From positions 262,560,925 through 262,618,924 of the forward strand of contig NC_081415.1 in the NCBI RefSeq assembly GCF_030272615.1: DNA of 58,000 bases. Reading direction: 5' to 3'. This DNA is from Cryptomeria japonica (Eukaryota > Streptophyta > Pinopsida > Cupressales > Cupressaceae). Shown piece after piece: positions 1 to 10,850 of this stretch; position 1 is the stretch's first letter; every line of letters starts with the position of its first letter. The notes below the pieces were generated by a model. It ran no database searches. It was not told the DNA's origin and saw only the letters and a program-made list of their open reading frames with translations. The translations under genes and the position numbers were made by a program.

Positions 1-2
1 TT

Positions 3-2325
3 TATGGGGCTATTTTAAAATTTTTCAAGCCATTATGAAAAGCAGAGAGAGAATTCCTAAAGAAAGTGGAAAAGTATGAGAAAACTATATGTTTCATGAT
101 AGACAAAGATTATTGTCATATGGAGGCAGTTGAGCCAATAACTGTCTGGATCATACCCATGGGGTATGAGGTGGATGCAGTCACGCTTGATGCATATGCT
201 CAATACTTGTTGAGTCAACCGGTGGACAAGAAAGAGAAGATATTTGGCACTTTCAAGGAGAAGGATCTAGACCTGCACAAGAAATTTATTGGGCTTGGAA
301 GAAAATGAAAAGTAAGAAAGGAAGTTGAAGATCTTGTTGAATAAATGGGCATAACCCGAGAAGTAGTGTAGAGAGCCAAAGAGAAAAATATATTGAAGGA
401 GGAAGATATGGTGAAGCCACAATCTAAACCAGTATCTTCTCCTTCCAAGTAAGCTAAGGCCAAACAAAACAAGCTTGCACCTACCTCTAGTGTGCAAAAG
501 TTGATCCCTCCACCTAAGCCACAATCAAAATCAACCAGTGAAGTAGAAAAGAGGAAGAAAGAGAAATCTGCAAGGAAGTATGTAGCAGCAGAGGAGGAAA
601 CTGAATCAGGTGAAGAGGTCAGAGAGGTGAAGAAAACTACTACATTTTCTAGAGTGGTCAAAAAACCTCTATTTGGTGATGCTCCACTTGCAAAGAAGCC
701 AAAAACACAAGGAGGGCAATCCCGTAAAACAAGAGCAAGAAAGAAGCCAAAATCTGAGATAGATGAAGCTCTCAAGTTGGGTAAGATTGAAGGTTCCTAC
801 ACTATTGTGCCCCCATTACATAAGATTATAGATACAATAGTAAATGAAGGTAATTTGACAAATATTTCTATATATGATGAGAACTCTACTGAAATTTTTT
901 GAAGAGCTATTGAAGAAGCAGTTGTACATTATATAAATTCTTTTAGTATAGCATTGATTCAACTGTCATCCATGATCCCAAAAGAGTTATATGATATTTT
1001 GGATGCGTGGAGACACAACTATTCTAGAAGATGAGAGGTTAAAAGAACTTACCTTAGTAAAGTTGTGTCCTGATATAACAAAAGATGAAACACCAAGAAT
1101 TTTGAGACTTGCTAAGAAAAACTTTTGGAGCAAGCACAAAGTAAATAAAATAATTTTTGGAAGAGTCGATGAAGTAGTAAAGTATACAGAGGGTATTTTA
1201 AGGAAAATTTTGAAAAAAAAAACTATTAAGTTAATCTGGAGAAGGATGACTCCCAACTGGAAGGAAAATCAAGCAAAGATACTTCTCCTCCGGTAATTAA
1301 TGTTTAGACATAAGTTTCTTAGGATCAACCATCTGTACAGATTGATCCAGTTGAACAGGAAGCTACAGATGATACCACTGATAATCAAGTAGTTGACAAC
1401 TCCAGTGAAGCTATGTAGGATCCTTCGAAGATAGGGATAATTGAAAAGATGATAGCTGAGGAGATAGGTGATGTAGAGAAAGGTCAAGGCGATGGTGAGA
1501 AAGTAGAAAAAGATGCAAACTTGGAAGAATTTGAGAAGGAGAAGGGTGAAGAGAAAACTGATAAGACTTTGGTGACCATAGTAAAATCCATTGTTCTTGA
1601 TAAAGGAAAGCAGATTGCAAATGATGAGGATGAATATTCTCATGGTTCAGTAGATTTGAGTACCCTAACCTCTCTTCAAGCACTAAAATTAGCCACCAAA
1701 ATGCAAATCAAGGCAAGTGGGGACTTATTTAAGTCTGCATCTGAAGACAAAAAGGTTATAACTTTGGCTACCATAGTTTTGGAGAAAATTTTGCCTAACC
1801 TTAAGTAGGATTCCATTGATACACCCTTCGGTAAGCTTAAGGGAATGCTAAACAAAGTTAATCAAATTTTGTATTATTAGATGAAGTAGTGGATATAAAA
1901 GTTTTGAACAAATTTAATGAGATGAGACTTCAAACCTTTTTGAAAATAATTGAGGCTGATAGGGCAGTTTTGAAGTTTGCGGTAATAATTATTGAGGATG
2001 CATTAGATGAAGGTGGTAATATCTTTAGGTCATGTGTCACTTTACCCAAATTTATAGTAGATATTGACAAGAAGATTAGGGAATATGAAAGGCAGATGCA
2101 ATTTCACAATCTTTTGCTCCTCTTTCTGTTTTTACTAGTAGTTTAGAAGCCCAAATCATGAATCTAATAGATAAGATCCGGATGCTGGGTGCTGAGAAGA
2201 AGCAGTTAATAGGAAGAGTGGGAGAGTTGAGGAGTTTAATCACTCCCTAGTTAGACACTTTACTTGGTGCTCAACAAGATGCAATAAGTGCTTTAGGAAA
2301 AGATGTCTCGATAGATCGTAAGTGT
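3..2325 (+). pseudogene. Broken long ORF, low-complexity/coiled-coil protein of unknown function (5' end outside window)
   Basis: One reading frame runs from the window edge to about 1,010, moves to another frame for about 991-1,240, returns to the first for about 1,245-1,880, and continues in other frames to about 2,325. It is interrupted by several stops (306-308, and others near 342, 369, 450, 900 and 1,305-1,420). The N-terminal part (66-308) is a mixed globular-looking segment. It is followed by a Lys/Glu/Pro-rich region (about 480-780) with many KK and RK pairs, an acidic stretch at 1,449-1,650, and a Leu/Lys/Glu-rich probable coiled coil near the end. No pol-type motif is visible. A copia-type LTR lies just downstream on the same strand, so this may be the internal ORF of a non-autonomous LTR element; that is inference. 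The architecture (globular, charged, coiled coil) resembles the broken ORF at 5,650-8,737, but I could not align them residue by residue. Confidence 0.55.
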
Positions 2326-2439
2326 GTATAAGTACATGCGTATATGTTTAGCACCCTAATTAATGTTTTGAATTGTTTCTTGAGAGGATGGAATGAGTAT
2401 TTGAAGTCTTTGAAGGTAACTTGTGTGGATTGGATATTA

Positions 2440-3556
2440 CTTAGGGGTTGTCATTGATGGAAACTCAACCTAGTAATCCTATCTAGTATATGAAGGTTGG
2501 GATTATTAGAAGTGTTAAGTAAGTTTGGTTATTCATGAAGCATAAGTTTGGTCGGTGGAACACATGTTATAGATCTGGTAAGGATTATTCATTTTTTGAT
2601 GATGCATTTTTGGTTGCGATGATTGGAATATTTGATTGGATATGTGAGGCATCTTATCATGCAATTCTAGCCTCCGGTGCTGATTCTAGTGCAAGTTTCT
2701 TGGTCTGATATTCGATATTGAAGGAAGAACAGGGTTTTCCTCATGCTTGATGGTGTACTGTGCGATCTGGATTATTTAGGGTGATTGTGGTGGATGTTGG
2801 TGAGTTTGAGGTGATTGGGCCAACTTATGGGAAGCATGTGATCATATGTTTCTGGTTTGATATATGGATTTATAGAAGGATTGAGTCGACATAAGACTAT
2901 ACATTTCATATTTTGTAGTTTTATGAAGCTAACTTGATGAAGATCTATTTTGGTGGTGCAGATATATAAGACCGACTTGAATGATGATTTTGAAGGTGTT
3001 TGTGAGTGTGCAAGACTATGTTGGAAGTGATTGACCATAGTTTCACATGCACATATGAAGTTTTCATGATCCAGTACATGTAGGAGAGTAGAACGAAGTA
3101 GTTTTTCAGAGAAATGATAGCATATCATTCTTGAGCCTAACCGGAACTGATTCTTGCCATTTTTAGATTCTATACTCCAGTTCAGACATTTATTTGCTTC
3201 TATATCACATTTGTAGGATAGCGAGTCCTCCGGGTTTGCAACCTTGTTTTGTAATTGAGCAGTGAGCTCTAGGCAGTGTGCCTGAATGCAAGTGCATTCC
3301 ACTTTTGTAATATTGTTTTACTACTAGCCATAGTATAATAATATTATGGGTTCAAATCTCATCGTGGTTTTTCCCTTTTTGGATTTCCATGTAAAAATTC
3401 TAATGTTATGGTTGCATGTTTAATTGGTTTATGTTTTTGCACTTTTCTTTTAGTTATTTGCATCTGGTGGTTAAAGAATCAATTTTATAAATTTGTAAAT
3501 AGCAGAGCACTGATTCAACCCCCCCCCCCCCCTTTCAGTGTTGATTAATTCCAACA
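2440..3556 (+). mobile_element. Copia-type (Sirevirus-like) LTR, probably the 3' LTR; left boundary uncertain
   Basis: The reverse complement matches the LTRs at 19,003-20,286 and 30,270-31,526. All share the stretch reading AAAAACCACGATG, the adjoining GCATTCAGGCAC-like block, and a homopolymer (here C14 at 3,519-3,532) close to one terminus. The right end is CCAACA at 3,551-3,556, giving the usual CA terminus. The left end is not sharply visible; a segment near 2,440 resembles the internal/LTR junction of the 19 kb copy but its polypurine tract is degraded. The orientation puts the broken ORF at 3-2,325 on the element's internal side. The 176-codon minus-strand open frame at 2,772-3,302 lies inside this LTR and is not treated as a gene. 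Confidence 0.6.
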
Positions 3557-4500
3557 ATGTTACATGTTAATGTGGTTCCTATACTTAACAAAAGAGTATC
3601 TCAATAACAATTAGCTAATGATGGTTTACATGCATCATGGTCCATGGTGAGAACAACAGCTAGAGGACTGACAAACTTTTGCACATCTTTGATAACTGAG
3701 GTGCCTAACTATAAATTGAGCATCTTGCACATGTCATCCATATCCTTGCTAAGTTTTTGAAGCCTTGATCACTCTTTATATTATCCAACCAAATGAAAAG
3801 AAATTACAATCTGATGTATAGAAATAATGTTGACTCAATCTAAAAAAAATCAACAATAATTTTAGTGGTTACTTTAAGAATCAATCCTTACATCAAAAAG
3901 CCAGGGAGATAATTATAAATATATTAATAATAAAAAATAAAGTATTTAAGGGTAAAATAATTATGTACCTTTCAAATACTTTTGTTTTCTTCTAGGAACA
4001 ACATAAAATGGCTCCTATCACTATTAGTTGTATAGACTTGTTTAATTGAGCATGTAACTCTTTTTGTAAATCAGGAATCTCTTGAAGTTGGAGCATTATC
4101 TTTGACAATCCAATCATAGATCTAAAAATTCTTGAACATTCATCCTCGTTATTTTTTATAATGTCTACAATTTTAAAGTTGCTCCCACAACTAAGAAACC
4201 TAGTGTAGCCCAATGAACATTTACAATAGCATTCAAAATGTTATCCTTGTTTTCATTTCAGCAAAAACAAGATAACCCCCTATGAATTTTCGATAAGTTC
4301 ATCCTCATTTCTCCAAGGTTAGATTTTTTAGGCATTTTGGGTCACCTCATTGGTCATTGAATACTTAGTATTCAAACTTATAAAATCTCACTTTATTATT
4401 ACTTAAGTACAGAATTGGTTTTTAAGCTCGATTTTACATGAAGTCTGTCAATTTGGTGTCATGTCAGGGTTTGAACCCAACATTGCACCTTGGTTGTTAA
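3557..4500. other. No supported gene; AT-rich spacer
   Basis: I see no recognisable protein or RNA gene. A 73-codon minus-strand open frame at 3,992-4,213 has plausible amino-acid composition (residues such as NNEDECSRIFRSMIGLSK) and could be a decayed exon, but nothing identifies it and no splice context was convincing. Confidence 0.4.
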
Positions 4501-4511
4501 AATTAGGTGTG

Positions 4512-4582
4512 ATTCAGACTTGTAAGTCTGACTTACACCACTTTGGGGTCTTATGGTGTATATCAGACTTACAAGTCTGAAT
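4512..4582. repeat. Short inverted repeat (hairpin 1 of a family)
   Basis: Two 29-nt arms (4,512-4,540 and 4,554-4,582) are reverse complements at 27 of 29 positions around a 13-nt spacer. The core is CAGACTTGTAAGTCTG-like, itself nearly palindromic. Confidence 0.8.
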
Positions 4583-4940
4583 TACACTATAATGAAGCAA
4601 ATATTTTCATTTAATGTTCTTGAGTGTTTGTTATGATTTTGGTTTCTTCCTCCTTTATATTTGTTTTTAACATTATTTTTTCTCATTTGCTTGTGGATTC
4701 TGAGGTGCAAGGATCCTTTTCAATAAGGTCGAAGCCATCTTTTATGGGTATGTATTTTATTTCTTTCCTTTCATGCTTTTCGTAATCTTTCTTCCACTTT
4801 TTCAATTTAGCCCCTTTCTTTTCTTTATTGCAGTGGAGGCCAGGATGATAGTCCCGACATCCACTCAAAAAATTTATTTGGGTGTATGGCATGGTTCCCA
4901 CCCTTTCATCCACATTTGTTTCTTTTCCTTTGTGCCCTAT

Positions 4941-5023
4941 CAGTGTGAGTTGGGTTTGTGAGCCCGACACACACCGAAGCCCTAAGCTCTGATGTGTTTC
5001 GGGTTCTTAGCCAACTCACATTG
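4941..5023. repeat. Short inverted repeat (hairpin 2 of a family)
   Basis: Arms at 4,941-4,975 and 4,991-5,023 are imperfect reverse complements. Each carries the GTGAGTTGG...CCCGA type core seen in hairpins 1 and 3. Confidence 0.65.
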
Positions 5024-5153
5024 TTGTTATTTTGTGTGCCCTTCCTATTGTGGATGGTGGGGTCATGACTCAACATGCACCAAAGCATTTCTCTACAGTG
5101 CATGTCATGGCCATGGTGTCATCACACACCATTTTATTAACTGTGCTACCCTA

Positions 5154-5237
5154 TGGTGTTAGTCGGGTTTGTATCCCCGACTCCCACTATATTATTTCCT
5201 TAAGTGCAAGTCAGGGATACAAATCTAACTAGCACCA
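5154..5237. repeat. Short inverted repeat (hairpin 3 of a family)
   Basis: Arms at 5,154-5,182 and 5,209-5,237 pair over most of 29 nt (TGGTGTTAGTCGGGTTTGTA against its relaxed complement). Single further half-sites occur near 5,328-5,360 and 5,387-5,410. Confidence 0.7.
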
Positions 5238-5419
5238 AAGACTTATTGCTTTGTGCTTGAACAAACAATTCATATCAAAGTTCTAAACCCAATATGCTCC
5301 CCCTTCGAATGCATTTTTTTCCCTTAAGTGCAGATCGAACTTACAAGTCCGATATTCACTTCTTAGTTTTTCTCACTAGTTTTAGGTGCTAATCAAACTC
5401 ATAAGGCCAATTTTGATTG

Positions 5420-5650
5420 AATGCACACACTTGTGAATTAAGAATATAGACTCAATTTGTGCTCAATCAAAGGATTTTGTTCTACCAAATGAGATTTTTT
5501 AAAATGCTTGTAAGGAGGCTAATTGTCTCAGATATGGTGATGATATTTTTCAATGTTGCAGTACAGTTGTTTTCAAATGACCAAGCTATCATTGAGTAAA
5601 AGAGAAAGTTCAAAAATCAAGAGCTTCATCCAGTCTGCCCTCTTGAACAT
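5420..5650. other. Short spacer upstream of the long broken ORF
   Basis: No gene, promoter element or repeat could be supported here. Confidence 0.35.
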
Positions 5651-8600
5651 CTGTATCATCCAACATTGACCACATAAGAAATATAGAAATAAAACATGTT
5701 GATCTTAATGAATTCTTGAAAAGAGTTAGAGAGTTGCCAATGTCCTACAAAATGGAGCCTACTATCAATAGTGGAATTTATCTAGTTGTGACCTTTCCTA
5801 TGTCGACATGGAACCTTGAGTTTGTGTTAGCCTTAGATAACCATTATAATTAAGCAAGAAGGTTAGTGAAGGATGCAGAGGGAAAGAAGATTCATTACGC
5901 TTGATGATGATTTCTTTAACACTATTTTCAAGTGTCCTCATATAGATCAATATACTAACATTGACATGCAATCAACAATGACCTACTATGATAATAATTC
6001 AAAAAAATGTAGGAGGAATATCAATGAGAATTCATTAAAGACTCCAATGCCCACAATTACAAGGTGGCCTGAGACTATTCTCTAAAGTGACTTCATTGAG
6101 GAGGTCAATAATCTGATTACACTTCATAGTAGAGTAAAAGGGCTCCCAGTTTCTAACACTTATCACAAATGGATGTATCAGTACAATCACACCATTAGGA
6201 AAAATAAGAAGAAAATCTACTGGGGTAAGCAAATTGTTGATGCTTTGTGTGAGGAGGTGACCAAAGTACCCACCACCTTGAAGTTCTACATGAATTCATA
6301 TCTTGTATATTTAGTTGCCTCAATGAGGCATTTTCCAGGTTTATCTACCACTGGTGATAGGAGTCAAATTCATGTTTATCAATATTTCACATAGTTGACT
6401 CTCAAGGTGAGTTTGCATCATTTCAAGAGAGTCAATGATGCTTTCTTCGCTCAGTACATGTGTATGTTTGATAAAGATCTTTAGAAGAAGAGAGTGTTAG
6501 ATGAGGCTTGGAATGTTGTGAATCAATATGATTGTATCTTTTTGCAATTCCCAACATTCACATATCTTAGAATTGGATGCTTCGATGGTGAGCCTTTCAT
6601 GCTTTTGAGGTATCCATCAGGCAAGATAATTTTCATGGAGATGGCTCGTTAGATGATATCAATATATGAGAATCAATATAGAGCTTATAAGACTGGTCTT
6701 AAGTTCTCCATCACCATTAGGAGATATTCTATCAGTTCTATCTACAAGGCTTGAGCCATGGAGGAGGAAATGAGGAGAGTAACAATGAAATTATTCAAGG
6801 ACAAAAAGCATTTTGACTATAGGGGCATGAAGAATAAAATCAAGAAATGTTACACTCATGTTTATCAGATTGAGGATGTGTGGATTGATTGTAGAACTGA
6901 AGAGGGTATCAGAAGGCTTGACTACTGTTGCCTGACAATAGAACAAATTGAAAATTTAGATCTTGTCAATATCCCTCGAGATCTTGAGGATGATGGAGAC
7001 ATCCTAGATCCTATGTATGAAAAGAACAAAGTTGCGAATTCTCCTTTTCCCTTGATTCAATGGTCTCGGAAGGAAAATACTTCAATAAGGGACAGGTTCC
7101 AAAACATCCTTGTGAATACCAATGTTTGGTTGACTCATAAATGTATTCAGTTGAAACCTTCCCAAACCAAATCTGATGATGACACTATAGGACCTTTGTA
7201 AAAGACTTCTAAATTAAGAATGAAGAATAGACAGGACACGACAACTCCGAAGGCACCAAGGTTGAAATTCACAGTAGGGAAAGGTAAGAGTCAAGGGGAA
7301 TCATCTACCCAAGAGACTCAAGCTGATGATGGAGCTGATAAAGAAGATGATGAGGGTGAGAAAGAAGATGAAGAAGAGCCAGAAAAGGGCAAACAAGAAA
7401 AATATTTTGATGAGGAGGGATTACTTGAAATCCCAAGTACTTCTCAGTCTCAAAAAACACAAGAAGGTGTTCCTCCTATGGCATATGATGCTATAGGTAC
7501 AACTTCAATTTTAGTTTTTGATACTGCTCCTTTTGGTTCCACTATTTCTTATTCATCTCAAGCTCCTATAATCCATGTCATTCCTTCTACAACTACCAAT
7601 GAGTCTGCCCTTAACAGACCCCATAATAATATTGAAAGTGTTTTTCTTCCTAATCTATCTAAGGTAACTTATGCCATGTTGGAATGTTTGGGTAAGTTTA
7701 CATCAGAAAATCAAACTTCCTCCTAAAGTTTTTGTTGCTCAAAATCCACCTGCCATTGTTACCTCCACTCCACCCATAGTTACACAAGCATTAAGTCTCA
7801 AGAATTGGCATCACAAGTGTTAATTGTTGGAGTAGATGATGATGCACCTCTACCACCTTAGTTAGTTTCTAACACTCCCAAGGAAAAGGAAAAAGACATC
7901 TCTCTAGATGACTTTGACTTCAGTCAATTGTTTCCTGTTAAGCCTAAGGGTACAAAAGAGGCCAAGACTTTATCTAGGGTGAAAGTGGACAATTCAAAAA
8001 ATAAGTATGTAGAAATGGAAATTTATCCTCTAGACACAAATTTGAATAAAGTGCAACCCAAAAATTATTTCATCAATAGAATTAACTTGGGCAAGCCAAA
8101 ACATGAAGGAGCAGTGGAAGATGCTCAAGCGCCTTTCACATATCTTGTGACAATGTTCAATGAAGAAAAGGTCAAGAAAGACAAACTGAAGAAACAAGTG
8201 GATCAACTTATTGATGTCTTTATTAAGATAACAAAATCATCAGAGGTAGTTGAGCTAGTCACCTCATCAGTGGATGAACATATCATTAAGCAAGATGAAT
8301 AGGTTAGTTCTCATGGGAGAATGGTTGGTGAGTGGATGGATAGATTGTTAAGTTAAGGGCCTTGTCACTTATGTTCAGCGATTACCCTAATGAATAATCT
8401 TGAGAAGGAAAAGACTAAGACAGATAAAACTTTGGATATATTATCAAAAGAATTAGAGACATATGAGAAGAACTTCAACTCTTGGTTGAAGTTAGAAGAT
8501 TCCCAATTAGATGTCCTGGTTGACAATGGAGTACTTCCTTCAAGGGATATGCATATTGAACAAAGAGAGGTACTTGAACATCAAATGAGAATCCTAGAGG

Positions 8601-8737
8601 CACTTATCAAAGGTATGAGAAAAACTCAAAATAAATGTAATGACAAGGGAAATGACATCATTGAAAAGATATTAGCACTTCCTTTCATATTGAAGAGAAT
8701 AAAAAAGCCTCTTCACGAAGATGCCATTGTCAAGTAA
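5650..8737 (+). pseudogene. Broken ~1,000-codon ORF of unknown function
   Basis: From 5,873 to 8,737 one frame is open except for stops at 6,083, 6,392, about 6,481, about 6,650, about 6,752, 7,199, about 7,858, 8,300 and about 8,353, plus a short excursion into other frames at about 7,725-7,800. Upstream, about 5,650-5,905, the protein continues in another frame (includes ELPMSYKMEPTINSG and FPMSTWNLEFVLAL). The N-terminal half (to about 7,190) looks globular with aromatic-rich motifs such as YHKWMYQYN, FPTFTYLRIGCFDGEPF and VYQIEDVWIDCRTEEG. Next comes an acidic Glu/Lys/Asp block (about 7,310-7,430), a Ser/Thr/Pro-rich linker (7,440-7,900), and a Lys/Glu-rich probable coiled coil (7,930-8,737). 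I do not recognise the family. Likely repeat-derived, possibly the cargo or gag-like ORF of a non-autonomous element; that is inference. Confidence 0.6.
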
Positions 8738-9464
8738 TTCAGTTTTCTTATTGGTGAAGAGTTGATAAACAAGTGTTCTCATTATCTTCAATTGATAAGT
8801 TAATAGATATCCAAGTTAATTTTGATGATTTATCCTCTCTTTTAAAAACCATCACTCGGGTCAAATTCATCCAGAGCCATACCAAGGGACTTGATAGAAA
8901 TTTGTGAGACTTTGAGCTCAAGCACTGATCTCTCATCCTGGAGAAGCCATGGAGGACTTTGAGCCTTTATTGAAACTTTGCTTCTTTAATTTGTATTATT
9001 CATTCACATGCTCAAAGTTGTTTATTTGTTTATTTGCAACTTTGAAATCGTAAAAATCAATACTACTCTGTATTGTAAATTCTTCGATGAAAAAAAGAGG
9101 AGAGAATAACATCTACTAAAGAGAGAATATGATTATGTATCACCCATGTTTAGATCATAGTGCAAATTGTGTTCTAAATTAAGAGAGTGGTAAACAAAAG
9201 GGAGAGCCTTCCCATATAAATTAGGAGAGATTTAATATTGCATATTGTGGTTGAAATCACAATTTTGTAAACCTCACCAATTTGGAAAAAATTTCACCAA
9301 CACAAAATATTTATGATTGTTTCATGTTTGTTTCCAGAGTATTCTTTTATTTACACAATCAGTAACAAATTTAATACAAATAAATTACCAACAAACAGAA
9401 TTAGTGTTTCCTATTTGATTTTCTTGTAAATCTCCACATCTAATTACCAATACAACAGCTTCAT
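8738..9464. other. AT-rich spacer after the broken ORF
   Basis: No gene seen. Purine-rich stretches (around 9,090-9,110 and 9,185-9,230) could be remnants of an element's polypurine region, but no LTR terminus is visible. Confidence 0.35.

Positions 9465-9492
<28 letters not shown>
9465..9492. repeat. (TA)n microsatellite
   Basis: About 28 bp of uninterrupted TA dinucleotides. Confidence 0.95.
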
Positions 9493-9495
<3 letters not shown>

Positions 9496-9685
9496 TTTAT
9501 TCAAAAACTAATATAGAATAGAATAATTACTCAAAATAGAATTAAAATTAAAATTGTTATCAATGTTTATAACAAAAGCATGTTAACATCAAACACATTT
9601 CATTTCCCCAAAGACTATTTATAATCTAGCAACAGATAAGTAAATTGATATTAAACTAAAATCCTATCGGCTATCTACTTCACCA

Positions 9686-9743
9686 AAGCCCATAATTTAA
9701 CATCCAAAATTTGTAAGCCCATAATTTAACATCCCAAGTTTGT
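9686..9743. repeat. 29-bp tandem duplication
   Basis: Two adjacent 29-bp units beginning AAGCCCATAATTTAACATCC, differing at two or so positions. Confidence 0.9.
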
Positions 9744-9940
9744 ACTCTCTTGAAATATATAATCCATAAATTTTGTAAAGATCATAACTACATTCAAACA
9801 ACATTGTCTCTTATTTTTTACCCTTTTAACATTCAACACTACCATTTGTTCTTTTACTTGCCCTAATTTCCCTTTAAACCAAACTACCATTAATCTTTTA
9901 CCGAAACCCTCAACTAACAATAGATACCATACTCACATCG

Positions 9941-10018
9941 TAGACTATCATTTTCCCTCAATATATAACTCCTTTGCACACATATCATTATTAAAGAAAT
10001 GAACCTTCACCTAATAAA
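9941..10018 (+). repeat. ~78-bp dispersed repeat, copy 1
   Basis: Starts TAGACTATCATTTTCCCTCA and is almost identical to 16,546-16,622 in the same orientation, 6,605 bp away. Confidence 0.9.
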
Positions 10019-10218
10019 TCAAGGGCTGTAGGGCAGCTTAGTTCCTGCCTAGTGTTGCGAAGGTGGCTGTGGATTGATTTTGTTCAATTTAAATATTCAT
10101 GAAAAAACTAATATTTTACAAGGTTGAGTTTTCGGTACTCATGTTACTAATTTGAAAGCATATGAAAAAGAACTATTGCAGAACTACTCCAAGAGGCTTG
10201 AAACATATACAGCTTCAA

Positions 10219-10384
10219 ATGTCTATAATGAATGAATTAAAACTATTGGACAACAAGTTCAAAACACTTCAAATACCTGTAATAAAAAATCAAACAAGTT
10301 AATGTCTATAATGAATAAATTAAAACTATTGGACAAGAAGTTCAAAATGCTTCAAACAGCTGTAATCAGAAACCAGTCAAGCTA
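10219..10384. repeat. 83-bp tandem duplication
   Basis: Units at 10,219-10,301 and 10,302-10,384 share ATGTCTATAATGAAT and the following bases with scattered differences. Confidence 0.85.
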
Positions 10385-10682
10385 AATTTGTATTTGTATC
10401 TATTTTATGCTGATTAAAAGTAGTTTTGGATTCGAATGTTCTAGTCATATTGCAAATGAAAGTAGTTTAAATTTACAGTTGAAGTGTAGTTTTAGTCCAA
10501 ATAGCACTGAGCGTATTCTGTAGGGCTGATACACCATCTGATACAAAAATATAAAACTTTTTTGCAGTTTTGTTAATGTATACATGATAATGGTGCTTTG
10601 TTTCGCAAGTATACACAAAACATCATAGACAATACAAAGAGAAATTTGTGTTGAAAAACTACAAAGCATTCTGGCACTACTA

Positions 10683-10850
10683 TTTACAGGGAGACTAAAA
10701 TTCTGAATTGACAGCTTCCATGGAATGGCTAGTGCAGTCCTCTTCAACGTATAGGGAAAGGTACTGTTTACAAGGAGACTAAAATTCTGGATTGATAGCT
10801 TCCATTGAATGGCTGGTATAGTCTACTTCAATGTACAGGGTGAGGTACAA
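10683..10850. repeat. 84-bp tandem duplication
   Basis: Units at 10,683-10,766 and 10,767-10,850 share GGAGACTAAAATTCTG and the rest with about one difference in eight. Confidence 0.9.

Noticed and set aside
215-775. 186-codon minus-strand frame rich in Ser/Phe/Leu
   Set aside because: It is the shadow of the Lys/Glu-rich plus-strand frame.
2772-3302. 176-codon minus-strand frame MECTCIQAHCLEL
   Set aside because: It lies inside a copia LTR; similar peptides at 19,093-19,275 come from the homologous LTR segment.
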